The position numbers were made by a program, and so were the translations under genes. Below, piece by piece: positions 33,728 through 45,175 of a stretch of DNA of 64,000 nucleotides. Positions within the stretch are counted from its first letter, which is position 1. Every line of letters begins with the position of its first letter. The notes below the pieces were generated by a model. That model was not told where the DNA came from and ran no database searches. It saw only the letters and a list, made by a program, of their open reading frames with translations. The DNA is from Venturia oleaginea (taxonomy: Eukaryota; Ascomycota; Dothideomycetes; Venturiales; Venturiaceae): positions 372,001-436,000 of the forward strand of contig JABMLP010000019.1 in NCBI GenBank assembly GCA_013176395.1, given 5' to 3'.

Positions 33728-35608
33728 GTTGGTATGGAAATGCTGTGGGAGCGGGATGAGAAGTTTAAAGGATTTCTATAGAAGAATTAGCGGGCCTTCA
33801 CCCTCCAAGGACCGGCTTGGCGCTTTCATGCCCGTCCTCAGTGATGCAACCAGTTCGGACAGGATATTGGACAGGAGAGACAGATGTGACTTTTAGGGTC
33901 TCGTAAACCAGACAGGATTATCGATGTAAGCAGATAAGATGTAGTAATTTCAGCTCCGGGTACAGAGAAAGCGAGGTTGGGGGGGGGTTTTTTTTTTTTT
34001 AACTAAAGTAGGTACGGACGTTTTGAGATGTACTTGGGAAAGAAGTCGAAAGGGAAATGTGGCCGGTTTTGTACGGAATCTCGCGAATGTTTCTCCCCGT
34101 TAATTAGAAGACTGGATATGACTGGGTTTACTGATTAGATATCTGGGTAGCTGTACCGAAGGCGGATAGTAAGCTTATATTTTGTTTTTCCTGTCTAGTC
34201 TGGTCCAGTTGTATTACAGCGCGTCCTTGGATCTACGTCTTTCCTCGAGTCGCTCGCTGGAAGGGTCGTTGTATTCGGCTTGAGAGGGAGATGAATAGGC
34301 TTTGTGGTAAAATTAAGTGGTAAATGTATCTGTTAAATTTGAGTTCTTAGAGAATAGTCGATAGTAAGCTATAGTAGAGAAGGGGAGGGACTCTTTTTCG
34401 AAATACATACAATTTTGATAATTGGTAGAAGATTGGAAAGAAAGATTCAACGAACTCCTAGTCAGAATAGAGAATATAAGAGTTACCAACGATTACAAAT
34501 TACAACTCTTGTATCTGTACCCTACTCCCCCCCCCAACGTAAATATAAATCTATACATCAACCCCCCCATCGCCTACACTCCATACCTACCACCTACGCA
34601 CACCTAACCCACCATTCCCAACCCTCATACCCGCGGGGGGGGGGCGGGGGGGGACGAGAATGGGAACGTCACTCGTGTTATATAGCACCTACTACTAGAA
34701 CCTTGGCGTTCGTATTACTAGATGGAGTCCTTGCTTCGGTTTAACCGATTTGTATGTTTTGTATACCATGCGGAGATTTGATTGCTCTTATAAGCTTTCG
34801 TCGAGATAATTTTAGTTTTTTTGGTTTGATGGGTTTATGCCATTTTGTAGATGTTGATACTGGGTGGATGGTGGGGGTAGGATTGAAGATGGGTGTCACG
34901 GGAGCAATAGAAGCAGTCGTAGATCACGTTGACAAATGATTAGCCGTGCTAGCTATAAGCGGGCGTGATAGAAGTCAATGGTATTATCGTTCTAAGGATC
35001 AAAACATTGCGTGAAGAATCTAAGTACAGGGAGGAATCGCAAGGTATATATGGGATTCCTTGGTTCGTGCGCTGAAGTCACGTGTATACCAGTTCATGGT
35101 AACATTCTCAGTGTCACTCCGTGACAATGGGGATGAAGATGGCGTAGTTGGGTAGGTAGAAACGTGTATTACTCAACATCTGTCGTAACGAAGCAAGGAA
35201 GGACAGATATCAGATGCACCTTTTTACGGTGGGATGGGGGGAATGGTGAATCATGGTTGTATTGCGCAAGGAAGTTTAGATGTAGTTTGGGGAAGAAAAA
35301 ATTCATTCAACATCTCGAGTCGACGAGCAGCTGACAGACGGGAGTTCTCAGTTGGTGCCTCTTGTTGATCATGAATCATAAAATTACTGAGGAAACCCCG
35401 CAGTCTTGTCAGAATCACTCTTACCCACCTCAGCCAAAGCCTCCGCCTACGATTTCCCAGTCTCCAGTGCCTTGTCTTTTCTCCCATCAGTCACAGAAAC
35501 AGTCGCGTCCTTGCTAGTCGCGGTACCAGTATCGAGTAGATCCCTTCGAGTATCCTTGGTAGTCTCGGTCGCGCTAGCTAGTCAAGGCATCGACGTACGA
35601 GTTCAGAA
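33728..35608. other. 1.9-kb intergenic region with homopolymer tracts
   Basis: No gene. Low-complexity tracts include G10T12 at about 33978-34000, a C-rich run at 34524-34570 and a G-rich run at 34635-34652. These may be assembly-sensitive. Confidence 0.4.
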
Positions 35609-38600
35609 TTAATTTTTCGTTTTGTCTACGACGGCTTGCTTTATTCTTTGGAAGATGGTTGGTTTCCTATCATTAAAGGAGAAGAAGAAGAAGTTAGATA
35701 CAAAACTTATCAAAATCGATACATGGTAAAAAATCACGTACTTTGAGGTTTCTTGATCATTATTGCCCTTAATCTCTTTGGAATCAGATGTTGGCTCAGG
35801 GACAGAAGCATCATCATACTCCCCCCCAGCGGCAAGAGATTGAGAAGGTTGCGTTTCCTTGGGAGCAACCTCCTTATCATTTGTCGTTGATTCGACCGGC
35901 GCTGCGAAAAATCCCAGTAAATACAGAATGCTCGGCACGAGGGAGATATGCAAAAGTGCCAGGATGTATTGGTTCAGGGATTGAAGCATACCTTTGTCAC
36001 GACCAGTCTGGTACTTCTCGGCTTCCTCAGCCTGCGAAGGCTTGGCACCATCGAGTAGCGAATCTTCGAGTGCATCGGGAGTTTGCGCTGGTGCGGGATC
36101 TTGCTCTCCATCGGGCGGTTCCTGGGCTTCTGGATGAGATGGTTCTACCTCGCGCTTTTCCTCGGCCTTCTCAACGGTCGCTTGGTCCACGCCTTCGAGC
36201 AGCGAGCCCTTGGGAGCTTCTTCAGATTCACCACTTGGCTTTTCGACTTCTGTCTCGGGTTTTGGACGTTCAGAAAGGGCTATCTCAGAACTTCCCTCAT
36301 CCTTCGAAGCATCGACGTCGAGCTTGGATGATTTTGGTTCGTCTTTGGCGGTCGAATCGGCAGGAAGATCAGATTGCTCTTCAGTTGTCTTGGTGGGTTC
36401 TTCCTTGTTGGAAGGGCTCTCTTGGATATCTTTCTCTTGAGGAGCATCGTCCTCTTGCGCATCAGTCCCTTGCTTTAGTTCATTCTCATCGATCTTCGGC
36501 TCGGCGTCATCTTCGGCAGATTTGTCTCCAGTCAAAGTGTTCGAATCGGTGGGCACTTCCTTCTCATCAGAATCTTTTGGTTCGTCGAAGTTTGAGTTGT
36601 CTCTAGCCGCAGGAATATCAGTTTCTTGTTCGCTCGGCTCGGCTGGTGCGCTCTCGCTGATCGGGTTCTTGTCCTCCTTGGAAACTTCCTTGTCTTGGGT
36701 ATTGGATTCATCCTGGGGCTCTTGGCCCTCGATTTTGGACTCGGTCTCGTGTTTGTGCGTCTCATCTTTGGAACTCTTATCTTTGGACGTCTCATCCTTG
36801 GACATCTCGTCCTTGGAAATCTCATCTTCAGAAACCGTCTTCGATCCGGAAGTTGGCTCCATCTCATCAACATCCTCTGACTCATCTCTCTTTGATTTGC
36901 CAGTCAGCACCTCAGTGACATCTTCCGCTCCTTTCTCAGATTTCTGAACGATCTTCGGTGGCTCAGAATCCGTCCCATCGGGCTGAGAGTGGGCACTCGC
37001 ATCACCATCGCCTTCCAATGCCCCAACGTCTTTAGGCACCGCATCATCTGATGTCTTAGAGCTGTCCTCTACTGGAGCATCGGTCTTATCCTTCAGTTGT
37101 TCAATATCTGGTACCAAGCAAGGAGTTAGTACAGTTTGTGAAGTTCCAACAGCACGTCAAAAAGTGGCCACCAGTTAGGGCCTTTCGACAAGAAATCCAC
37201 AACAATGCGTTTCCAAATCGAGGTCGATATTGATGATTTCTGGCAATTTCGAAACCAATGTTGCCAGAAAACTCAATATCGATTTCAGATTAGAGGACTG
37301 AATTACCAGATGCAGTCTCAACTGCCCAGCGAGAAGATTGGGGGAACCGATATGTGACTCTGAGTTGAGTTGACGTACCTGTCTTGTCTCCTACTTCATC
37401 TTTGGGTTCCTCGCTGACGGAAGGGGCTTCGGTGATGGCATCAACGTCTTCTTCAGCCTTCGGTGAAGAAGTCTCCTCCTGGCCGATGGAAGGAGCCTCG
37501 GTGGCATCAACGTCAACGTCAGCCTTGTGTGAAGAAGTCTTCTCCTCGCCAGTCGCTTGTTCGGGCTTTTCATTCTTGGATAGAGCGTCCTCAGGCGAAG
37601 CATCTTCGTTTTCCTTCGAAACTTGCTCAGGCTTCTCATCATGAGCATCAGCGACTTCCGGTTCGGGCTTATCTTGCGAATCGGTAGCGATGACTTTTTT
37701 ATCGCTATCCTTAGACTCGAGTTCCTTCGACTCGGCCTCCTTAGGCTCAGGTCTCTTAGACTCGGCTTCCTCGGATTGTGGTTCCTTAGACTTGACTTCC
37801 TCAGACTCGACTTCCTTCGCCTCGGGTTCCTCAGACCCAAGTTCCTCAGACTCCGGTTGCCCAGCTTGCGTTTCTGAAAATTGCTCCTCCTCTCCAACAG
37901 CAATCCCCACATTCTTCTCCCCAGACTCATCATCTTCCGTCGGAGGCTTAGTATCATCATCAAAGTGGACGCTGGATCTCTTTGGCGGTTCAATGTCTTC
38001 AGCACCAGCAGGCTGAGAGTTGTTGGCCACATCGCCATCATCTTGAAGCTGATCAATATCCTTTGGCGACACGTCGTCTACTTTCTCCAACTGGCTTTCG
38101 GGCTTGTCATTCGATGTGCTCTCGGGGATAGAATCTTCTGTCGACGGGGGCTCTTCCTTCAACTCAGACTTGTCGATGGAATCTTCGCCCTTGGAAGCGA
38201 GTTCTTGGGGTTCTAGAAAGTCTTAGATTAGCACAACAATTTGTATGCGATGAATCCTCGACATTGTGAATGTAATTTTCGACATACCTTCTTCCGTGGG
38301 CTCCCCGTCCTTGGACTCTGCCTCATGCTTGACTTGTTCTTTGCCGGCTGACTCGTTCTCAACAACTGGTTCGTCTGTAGATTCTGATTGGGCAGACTCG
38401 ACATCCGCCGACTTTGTATCGATTTCAGACTTCTCAGTACTCTCAGCTTCTGCCTCAACGTCCGGAGTGTTCTTGCTAGCTTCCTCATGGCTAGGTTGAT
38501 CAACAGCTGGAGTACTGGACGCTTCGGTGTGTTCAATGGATGGAGCGTCCTTTTCGTTGTCTTCGGCCTCTGACTTCTCATTGCTCTCAAAACTTGGTTG

Positions 38601-39607
38601 GGCATTCGCGCCAGAGTCACCATCGTCCTTCAAGCCATCTATTTCCTTGGGAGAGATGTCATCTTCCTTATCTTCGGCCTGACCTTCCCCTGGCGTGTCA
38701 TCAATTTCGGAAGTCGCTTTTGGCTCCGACTGCTTATCGTCTGGGATCTTTCCGTCATCACCGGAAGGTTCAGCTTTGGATTCCCCGCTGTCCTCCACTG
38801 ATTCCTGTTTGCTCGATTGTGCAAGGTCGAGGTCCTCAACTTTAGGTTGGGCCTCGGAGCTGGCAGATTCGTCGGGAACAGTGCCAATAGCATGGCTACT
38901 CTCCTCTTGCTCCACATCGTCTTTGTGCTTGGGGATCGGAGCAACGGTTTCATCGGGCTGGCTCTCAGCGGCTTTCGAGTCCTGTTGAATTGGCTCTTCA
39001 TTTTTGAGATCTTCGTCTTTCGGCTTAGCGTCAGAGCTTGCGGATTCTTCTGGGACAGCGCCAATGGCATGACTATCACCTTCTTGTTCAACATCGTCCT
39101 TATTTTTGGGTATTTGGGAAACGATATCTCCAGATTGTCTCTCAGACGGTTTGGCATCTTCCTCTGATTTCCTCTCACCGGATTCACCCTTAGCCTCAGA
39201 ATCGTTCGAACTGGGTTCCAGTGGCACAAAATCTTCAAATTTCGAATCATCCCTAGAATGTTTGCTTGAAACCGGCTGAGCCCTAGAAGTCTCACCAGTT
39301 GCATCCTCAACGGGAAATTCGCCGCCTTGCGCGTTCGAGCCGTCATCTCCTCCGACTACATTGCTCAACTTTGACTCTGCATTAACCTACTGTACGTCCA
39401 AGGAGGGAAATAGTGAAGACATACCGCGTTAGTGGCCTTTTGAAAGACGCCGCCAACATCCTCGGATGATTTCCCGTCTTCTGTCGTTAGATTGGAAGAT
39501 TTGAGTTGGTCTTGGATGTCATTCTGTTGGCTTTCTGGAAGTACCTTGCCAGCAGCATCTTTGATCGTGTCATCTTGCGAGATATTGGGCATGCTGGTTT
39601 CAGCCAT
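35609..39607 (-). CDS. Long acidic Glu/Asp/Ser/Lys-rich repeat protein
   Basis: Exons 39607-39425, 39386-38288, 38212-37379 and 37107-35609; introns of 38, 75 and 271 nt. As read it is 1204 aa, almost wholly polar and acidic, with short repeats (SKDEMSKDETSKD; EVESEEVKSKEPQ). Exons 2, 3 and 4 each contain a related module: PKEIDGLKDDGD, PKDIDQLQDDGD and PKDVGALEGDGD, each followed by QP and Glu/Pro-rich text, so the gene grew by exon or segment duplication. Exon 2 also has an internal repeat (IPKNKDDVEQEGDSHAIG / IPKHKDDVEQEESSHAIG). A hydrophobic stretch near the end (35902-35991) and another (35667-35741) have splice signals and lengths divisible by three, so they may be introns; spliced, the protein would be 1149 aa and lack any membrane segment. 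Family not recognised. Confidence 0.7.
37108..37378 (-). repeat. Introner-like element in the acidic-protein intron
   Basis: A 271-nt intron on the minus strand (GTACGT...GTACTAACTCC...CAG). On the plus strand the hairpin spans 37214-37288: CAAATCGAGGTCGATATTGATG...TTTCTGGCAA pairs with TTGCCAGAAAACTCAATATCGATTTC, loop 14 nt. The core (TTTCTGG/CCAGAAA) matches the two aminopeptidase introns, although the host genes are unrelated. Confidence 0.65.
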
Positions 39608-41127
39608 GGTATCTAACAGGTAGAACCTTTTGTCCTTGGTTTGATTTACTCCAGGTAGAGGATTACAAAGGTGTGGTGATTGTGGATATCGGGGAGTGGG
39701 AAGGGTATAGATGGTATTCGAATTCGACTCTAGTATGCATATACTCGGCGCTTTGTAGCGAAATATTTTTCGCCATTAAGTGACGGCATGCAGTCTCCGA
39801 CTTCCAAAGACTGCTAATGAGGCATCGTTGATCAAATTGACGCAGTCCCTAACAGCAGGTCTCCATACAGAGAAGGTCAATCCAGCGTGGCGCATATTCG
39901 ATCGGCATAGCTTCAGGCCCAATGGTGAAGACACAGCGAGGCTTGCCATTCGCAAGCCTATGGAGTGCAGCCTGATGGTATGTCAGATGACCATCTTCGC
40001 CACACCGCTCCTGCAAGAACGATGTATCACGGTGAGCTGGTGACCAAGGGTATACATCGAGACATGAACATGATTGGACGCCCATGTCAGCTGGTCATTT
40101 CGCAATCGCGTCGCCATCTTATGGCTGCTTGTGGGACGGGACGTTGGTACATGTTGACCAACTTGCAAGGAAGACTCTACCTCGTACCGTCTCCTCGAAG
40201 ACTCTACCTCGTACTGTCTCCTCGAAGACTCTACCTCGTACTGTCTCCTGGAAGACTCTACCCCGTACCATCTCCTCGAAGCCAAGCCATGGTAGACATC
40301 TCGGAGTAATCTACACACCGTCATTTCCTCGACGCCTTCTTATCCATCCCACACGTTTCCATCTGTACTGACAGATGATATTCTCCATCACGGCGTGCCA
40401 TGGTACGCTCATCCAACTCCGTAGAAAGGAATAGCGGCGAAAGGAAGAGTTGGTGGTTGTGTCGTGTTGTACACGTCAGAGGTCTGCTAGTGCCTCGTCT
40501 CGGGGAGCAAAAAAGCCACTACGACCCCAGCCAAAGCAATTTGCAACAGCCGCCGAGTGCGACAGTACCAAGTCAGAGTACACTGACATTGCCATGTGTA
40601 CTAGTATACTGGCAAAAGAGAGTAGCGAATGTCACGTTTATCAGCCTTGTCACGAACCAGGGTGATGCCTGCATTCCTGTTTCAACAATGTCCAGAAATC
40701 TATCAAATTCCTTCCATCTCGGGCGTGGACATGGCTAGAGGCAGTCCAATGTCATGATATCGGGAAACTTAAATCGAGACTTGAGACGCGGTGAGGTCCC
40801 AAGAGCGTGCCCCATGGTGTGTCTTCTACAGCTCCTCCGCAAATGTCGGTCAAAAATGGCGTGAGATGGGTGGGTGGCATTCGCTTTCTGTGCGCTTCAG
40901 TACACCCCGAGGCTATCGGACCTGAAGTCAAGCATCCGAGTTATAGTCCTAATGAGGGGTCTTGATTTCTTGCTGCACGTCGCTTCTTGACGACACAAGG
41001 GCCGAGACATAAGGCAGGTTACAGTTGGCTTTCATAGAATTACACTTCCGCTTTTTAGATATCGCCATTTTATATCCTTCCTTATATATCCTCAGTAGAC
41101 ATCGCAGCTGCTTCCATCCAGCACCTC
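39608..41127. other. 1.5-kb intergenic region
   Basis: It lies upstream of the acidic-protein gene and downstream of MND1. No gene is supported; it includes the 27-bp minisatellite at 40170-40277, which creates open frames on both strands. Confidence 0.4.
40170..40277. repeat. 27-bp minisatellite, four copies
   Basis: Four contiguous units of GAAGACTCTACCTCGTACYG plus TCTCCTS (40170-40196, 40197-40223, 40224-40250, 40251-40277) differing at one to three positions. The length is a multiple of three, so frames stay open across it, but no gene is evident. Confidence 0.9.
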
Positions 41128-41854
41128 TCACAACTCTCTCAAAGCCGCCTCTTCCTCATCGTACTCATCACCATACCACTCCTTCTTCAACCCCTTCATC
41201 TGTTCCTTGTCACCGCCGACCTGCTTCTTGAACCAGCCTTCCATCGCCTGAATCTGCTCAGTGTACCTCTCAACCTCCAGCCTATTCTTCACAATCGCCT
41301 TCCTCTGATTCTCCACCTCCACAGGATCATTGTCCTTATAAGCCGCTAACTCAACCCGCAGTTTCTCTAACCCTTTCTCCAGCTCAGCATGCTTAAGCGT
41401 CATAGTCTTCCTATCACCTCCACCCTCCATCAACATATCGTCATCATCATCCTCTCGCTGGGCACCAGCCTCATCAACCTTGAGCTGCAACTCCATCACA
41501 GTGGCAGCGGCCTTCTCTTTATCCGCCAACGCCTTCTCGAGAGCCTGCTCTTTTCGATTCTTCTCATCTCTTAGGAAACTCCAGTACCAGTTGCCACTTC
41601 CGATCTTCTCGACCCGGACGAGGTTCTCGTCAGTGACGGCTTGGACGTATTCTTTGACTTGCATTCCATTGATGGAGGCGACGCCTGGGAGAGCTTTCTC
41701 GAGATCTTTGAACGAGTGTACGGTGCCGGATTTTTGGATCCATTGGACGATAAGCGCTTGTTTCGCGGCGGGTGGGAGTGACTTGGGTGCCTGTGAAGTT
41801 GGTGTGAGAAAGTACGCGTCGAATCACGCGTTTTGTTGAAAAAAACGTTACCAT
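41128..41854 (-). CDS. MND1: Meiotic nuclear division protein 1
   Basis: The first coding exon is only the ATG (41854-41852), followed by a 61-nt intron (41791-41851) and exon 2 at 41790-41128; product 221 aa, the usual Mnd1 length. The N-terminus is a winged helix (PPAAKQALIVQWIQKSG, VHSFKDLEKALPGVASINGM, VKEYVQAVTDENLV, IGSGNWYW), followed by a long coiled coil and an acidic end (GDEYDEEEAALREL). Mnd1 pairs with Hop2 and stimulates Dmc1/Rad51 strand exchange during meiotic recombination. A split directly after ATG is seen in other Mnd1 genes. An acidic insert (EDDDDDM) sits in the coiled coil. Confidence in identity is high. Confidence 0.9.
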
Positions 41855-42157
41855 AGTCTTGAATTTCTCTCACTTTCGGCGAGTGATGGTTGTGTTCAGT
41901 GGTTGATGATGATTCGAGATGAAGGTTGAGCTTGAGTTGGGATGAAATGTTTGAGGTGAACGTGAAGTTCACAACGTGGACAAAAGCACATGAACAAACA
42001 AGAAAGTGATAGGAAAAATAATAAAATTGAATGTTGTAGGAGATATCTCATGCCTCAATAAAAATTTCAAATCGCGAAATTGAGAGGAACCGCGAGGAGT
42101 TTCTGCCGACGTGAACCACGAAGCTCACCAGAGATCGTGCCCAAGGCTTGATCTCAA

Positions 42158-43701
42158 TCACTGCGCCATCAAGCGGTCCAATAGGTCATCCATGCTCTTT
42201 TTGAACGTGGCCATCTTGTCCGCCGGCCTGTTGACTGATGCTTTTGAAGTGACCTTCTTTGTAACCTTCTTCTTCAGCTCACCGTCAGACCCATTTCGAA
42301 GTATGGGAGATGTTGCTTTTGCAGCCGCAACCTCATCTTCGGACTCTGAGCTTTCCTCTGAGCCATCGCTGCTCTCCTCAGGTTCTGTTTCTGAATTTTC
42401 TCCGCTTTTGCTCGAGGCTTGTGACCGTGACCTCTGCCTGTGAGTTCTTTTATCAGACTGGGATGGAGGATTCCCTCTTTCCACGATTGGCCTCGCTGGA
42501 GCCGTTCCTGATTCTTCGCCATCACTGTCACTCTGGCTGCAAGATTCTGTCGACGGCTGTGGAGATTGAGAAACACGCTGAACTACAGATTCTTCAAGGT
42601 CTGCCATCTCCATGTCATGTTCACTGACAGGCACCTCATCCTCATCTTCGTCGCTGGAGTGCACCATGGCTGTACTCTTGTAGCCCTCATCATCATGAAT
42701 CCTTTTCGATCTCCTAGTCCTTGTTTTCTTCGCAGACCGGGGTGAGCTAGATGACGACGCCGAGTTTTCAGTGCGAGAGCCAGTAGTAGTTCGTTTGCGG
42801 AGGTGTTCGGGACTCTCTGTCCGTGACCCTCCCTTTTTCACAGCGCGAGAGGGTGATGATGACTGCCAGTCTTCCTGGACTTCATCGACATCCTCGTTCT
42901 CAACAAGGTCACTGGCTACATCCTCGTCCAATCCATCATGGTTCTCTGAATCATCTAATTGCGTAGACCGAAAGGGCTGGCCTTTGCTTCCCAACCGCCT
43001 GGGAGCACTTCGAACCCATGCATGACCATCCCAGCCAAGTGTCGGCGTGGTGTCTTCTTCCTCCTCGCGAGTAGCAAGGAAAGCAAGATGTCCCGTCCCA
43101 CCCAAAGATTGCTCCAAGGCCTCTTCCAATAAGATACCAAGAGCCAGTAGTGCAGTCCCATCCATAGACTTATAATGCAAATGCTTCCTTTCCAACTCCG
43201 GCCGGTCGTAAAATCTCGAGACATAACGATGTATCGTTTCCAATAAATCGTTTGGTGGAACGGGTCCCAGGTCATCGATGCCAACATAATCCTCTTCGTC
43301 GGCAAGTCGTTGTCGTGCGCCTTTTCGGTTGAACAGAATATCGTCTGGTGCCACTGGTTTGGTAGAAGATGATGCAGTGTCTCGATTTTTAGAAAATATA
43401 GGTTCTGTCGCGATGAATCCATCTCTGCCGGCTCGTCCTACGACCGTGTCAATCCAGATGGTAATGAGCTTACAGGACATATTTATTCACCAGCTACAGC
43501 ATCATAGACGGAGACTCTTCTACGTTTGGATGATTTTTGGGCATTTCTCCTCGCGCTCGTTGGTATGGTTTCTCTGGTTGTCTCGCCAATTTTGCGCTTT
43601 CCCGACGACTTGGATTTGTGAGAAGTAACATTCCGGACAGGAGACTGTTCGCTGTTGGTAATAGAACCGGCCTTTGTACCGAAGTGTACTCTTTTCTCCA
43701 T
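42158..43701 (-). CDS. RRN9-like RNA polymerase I transcription initiation factor
   Basis: Two exons, 43701-43491 and 43437-42158, with a 53-nt intron (GTGAAT...TAG); 496 aa. The N-terminus is basic (SSGKRKIGE; KSSKRRRVSVYD). A conserved block at about 120-190 (LGPVPPNDLLETIHRYVSRF, then MDGTALLALGILLEEALEQS and LGGTGHLAF) matches the Rrn9 domain of fungal Pol I upstream activation factor subunits. The second half is low-complexity Ser/Glu/Asp/Arg-rich, ending in a short basic helix (MATFKKSMDDLLDRLM). Rrn9 sits in the upstream activation factor at rDNA promoters. The assignment rests on the one block, so it is a homology-from-memory call; function in this fungus is inferred. Confidence 0.7.
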
Positions 43702-44071
43702 ATCATGGTTTTGTGTTTCTCTTCAGGAGTTCGTGAGGAAAGTTCGAAGTCCCTTATTATTTGACAACGCTAGGCCGAATTCAGAAAGACTCTGTCCTTC
43801 GTAGCATCTGTCTCGCGATTACACGCGATTCAACGCGATTCAATTTATCTTCATTAACAAGAGACGGTGTCATTCTCTCTTCTAATACATTGGTCAAGCT
43901 ACGAGCTAAAATCACTCAATTATCTTCCATATTCTTCCACTAGGCAGTTTCACTCCATCTTGTCCGTAACGTTTTCATGCAACTGGCCCTCCAGATTTTG
44001 TATCAACCAACACACTCATGCTAAATCAAATTTCAAACCGCCTGTTCTCGCCTTGAGGCAAGCATACCAGC
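43702..44071. other. Short intergenic between RRN9-like and PhyH genes
   Basis: About 370 bp containing the RRN9-like promoter and the PhyH terminator. A small ACGCGATT repeat (TACACGCGATTCAACGCGATTCAA at about 43818-43841) is noted. No gene. Confidence 0.5.
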
Positions 44072-45175
44072 TCACAGACCGTCACCGAATTCAAAATATT
44101 TGTCCCATCGCGTATCCCATGGCTTGGCTCCGTTGACAAACCGCAAATCTGTCCCAACTCGAATCACATTATGAGGGTCATGATTGATTGTCGATGCGTG
44201 AATCTATTTCAGATTAGCGTTTGGAAGCTTTGGGAAATCTGTTCCCATTGACATACCGCGTAAGGAGAATGCAGCACAACATCTCCGGCTTCATAAGCCG
44301 TGACAAGCCATCTGCGTTTAAAGGTATCCGAGTATGCCAAAGGCCCATCGGCCAGCATACCCGTTGACAGCATATTCTGATTAAATGGACTTTTGGCCTC
44401 ATCCGCTGACAGACCAGTCTCGGTTGCTTTCCTGGTGAAATCCGCCTCAATCTCTCGACCAAGAGTTTGGCCTGGAACAATGTTACTCTAGCGCATGGTT
44501 GCATTTGACGAACTCACCATCCTCTAGATATATCAATCCACCACCAGTCAGAGCAATATCTCCCACAGGCACCCAGGCAGTTATAGCCGTTGGTTCTCCG
44601 TTCCTCAAAAAGATCTGGTCATAATGAACGCCAATAGCTTTGTTACCAGGCGTGTTGTTCCTCATCAAGGTCCGTCGAACACCTATAGTATCGTCCCCCC
44701 ACCCGGTCAGGCGTGCCACCATATCCTTCAGATTTGGATGCCTGCTGAATTCGTCTTTGTACCAATCTTCGTAGTGTGCAGCGAGTGCCAAATCCACGAA
44801 TTTCTCAGCAGTCACCGATTCAGGCTTTCCACTGCCGCCAGCAGAGCCAGAACCGATGCCTGGGAAATCTGCCTTGTCTTTTTCGTGGTCAAAGATACCT
44901 TCGACTGGAGATGTCCCAGGCTTCAGCACTCCACTCGGGGCAAGCATTTCGAAGTATGCTTGACGTGCCTTCAAGACATCCTCGCGAGGCAGTAGTCCTT
45001 TCAAGAAAACATAGCCATCTTGTTCATATCTTCTTCGTAGCTCTTCTATCGGAGTGTTTGTGGAGGACTCTCTCAGGGCGCCAACTTGATCAGGTCTTAG
45101 AAGGCCATCATTTACGTAAAGCTTCTCTCCTTGGTAGCTCGGTATCTCTCTTTCGGGCGACAATGCGTGGGGCAT
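44072..45175 (-). CDS. Phytanoyl-CoA dioxygenase family protein (PhyH)
   Basis: Three exons: 45175-44518, 44471-44257, 44203-44072, introns of 46 and 53 nt; 334 aa. Non-haem Fe(II)/2-oxoglutarate oxygenase features are visible: EQDGYVFLKGLLPREDVLKA near the N-terminus, the HxD iron ligands in GVHYDQIF, a core strand GGLIYLEDG, the distal His in VVLHSPYAIHAS, and the 2-oxoglutarate-binding Arg in NVIRVGTDLRF. There is no signal peptide or obvious peroxisomal C-terminal tripeptide. Members hydroxylate fatty acyl-CoA, amino acids or secondary metabolites; the substrate here is unknown. No metabolic cluster surrounds it. Confidence 0.87.

Noticed and set aside
35788..36606. Plus-strand open frame of 272 codons
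   Set aside because: It is the antisense shadow of the low-complexity acidic-protein exon on the minus strand.
40170..40277. CRISPR-like repeat array
   Set aside because: The 27-bp units are directly adjacent without spacers, and the organism is a eukaryote.
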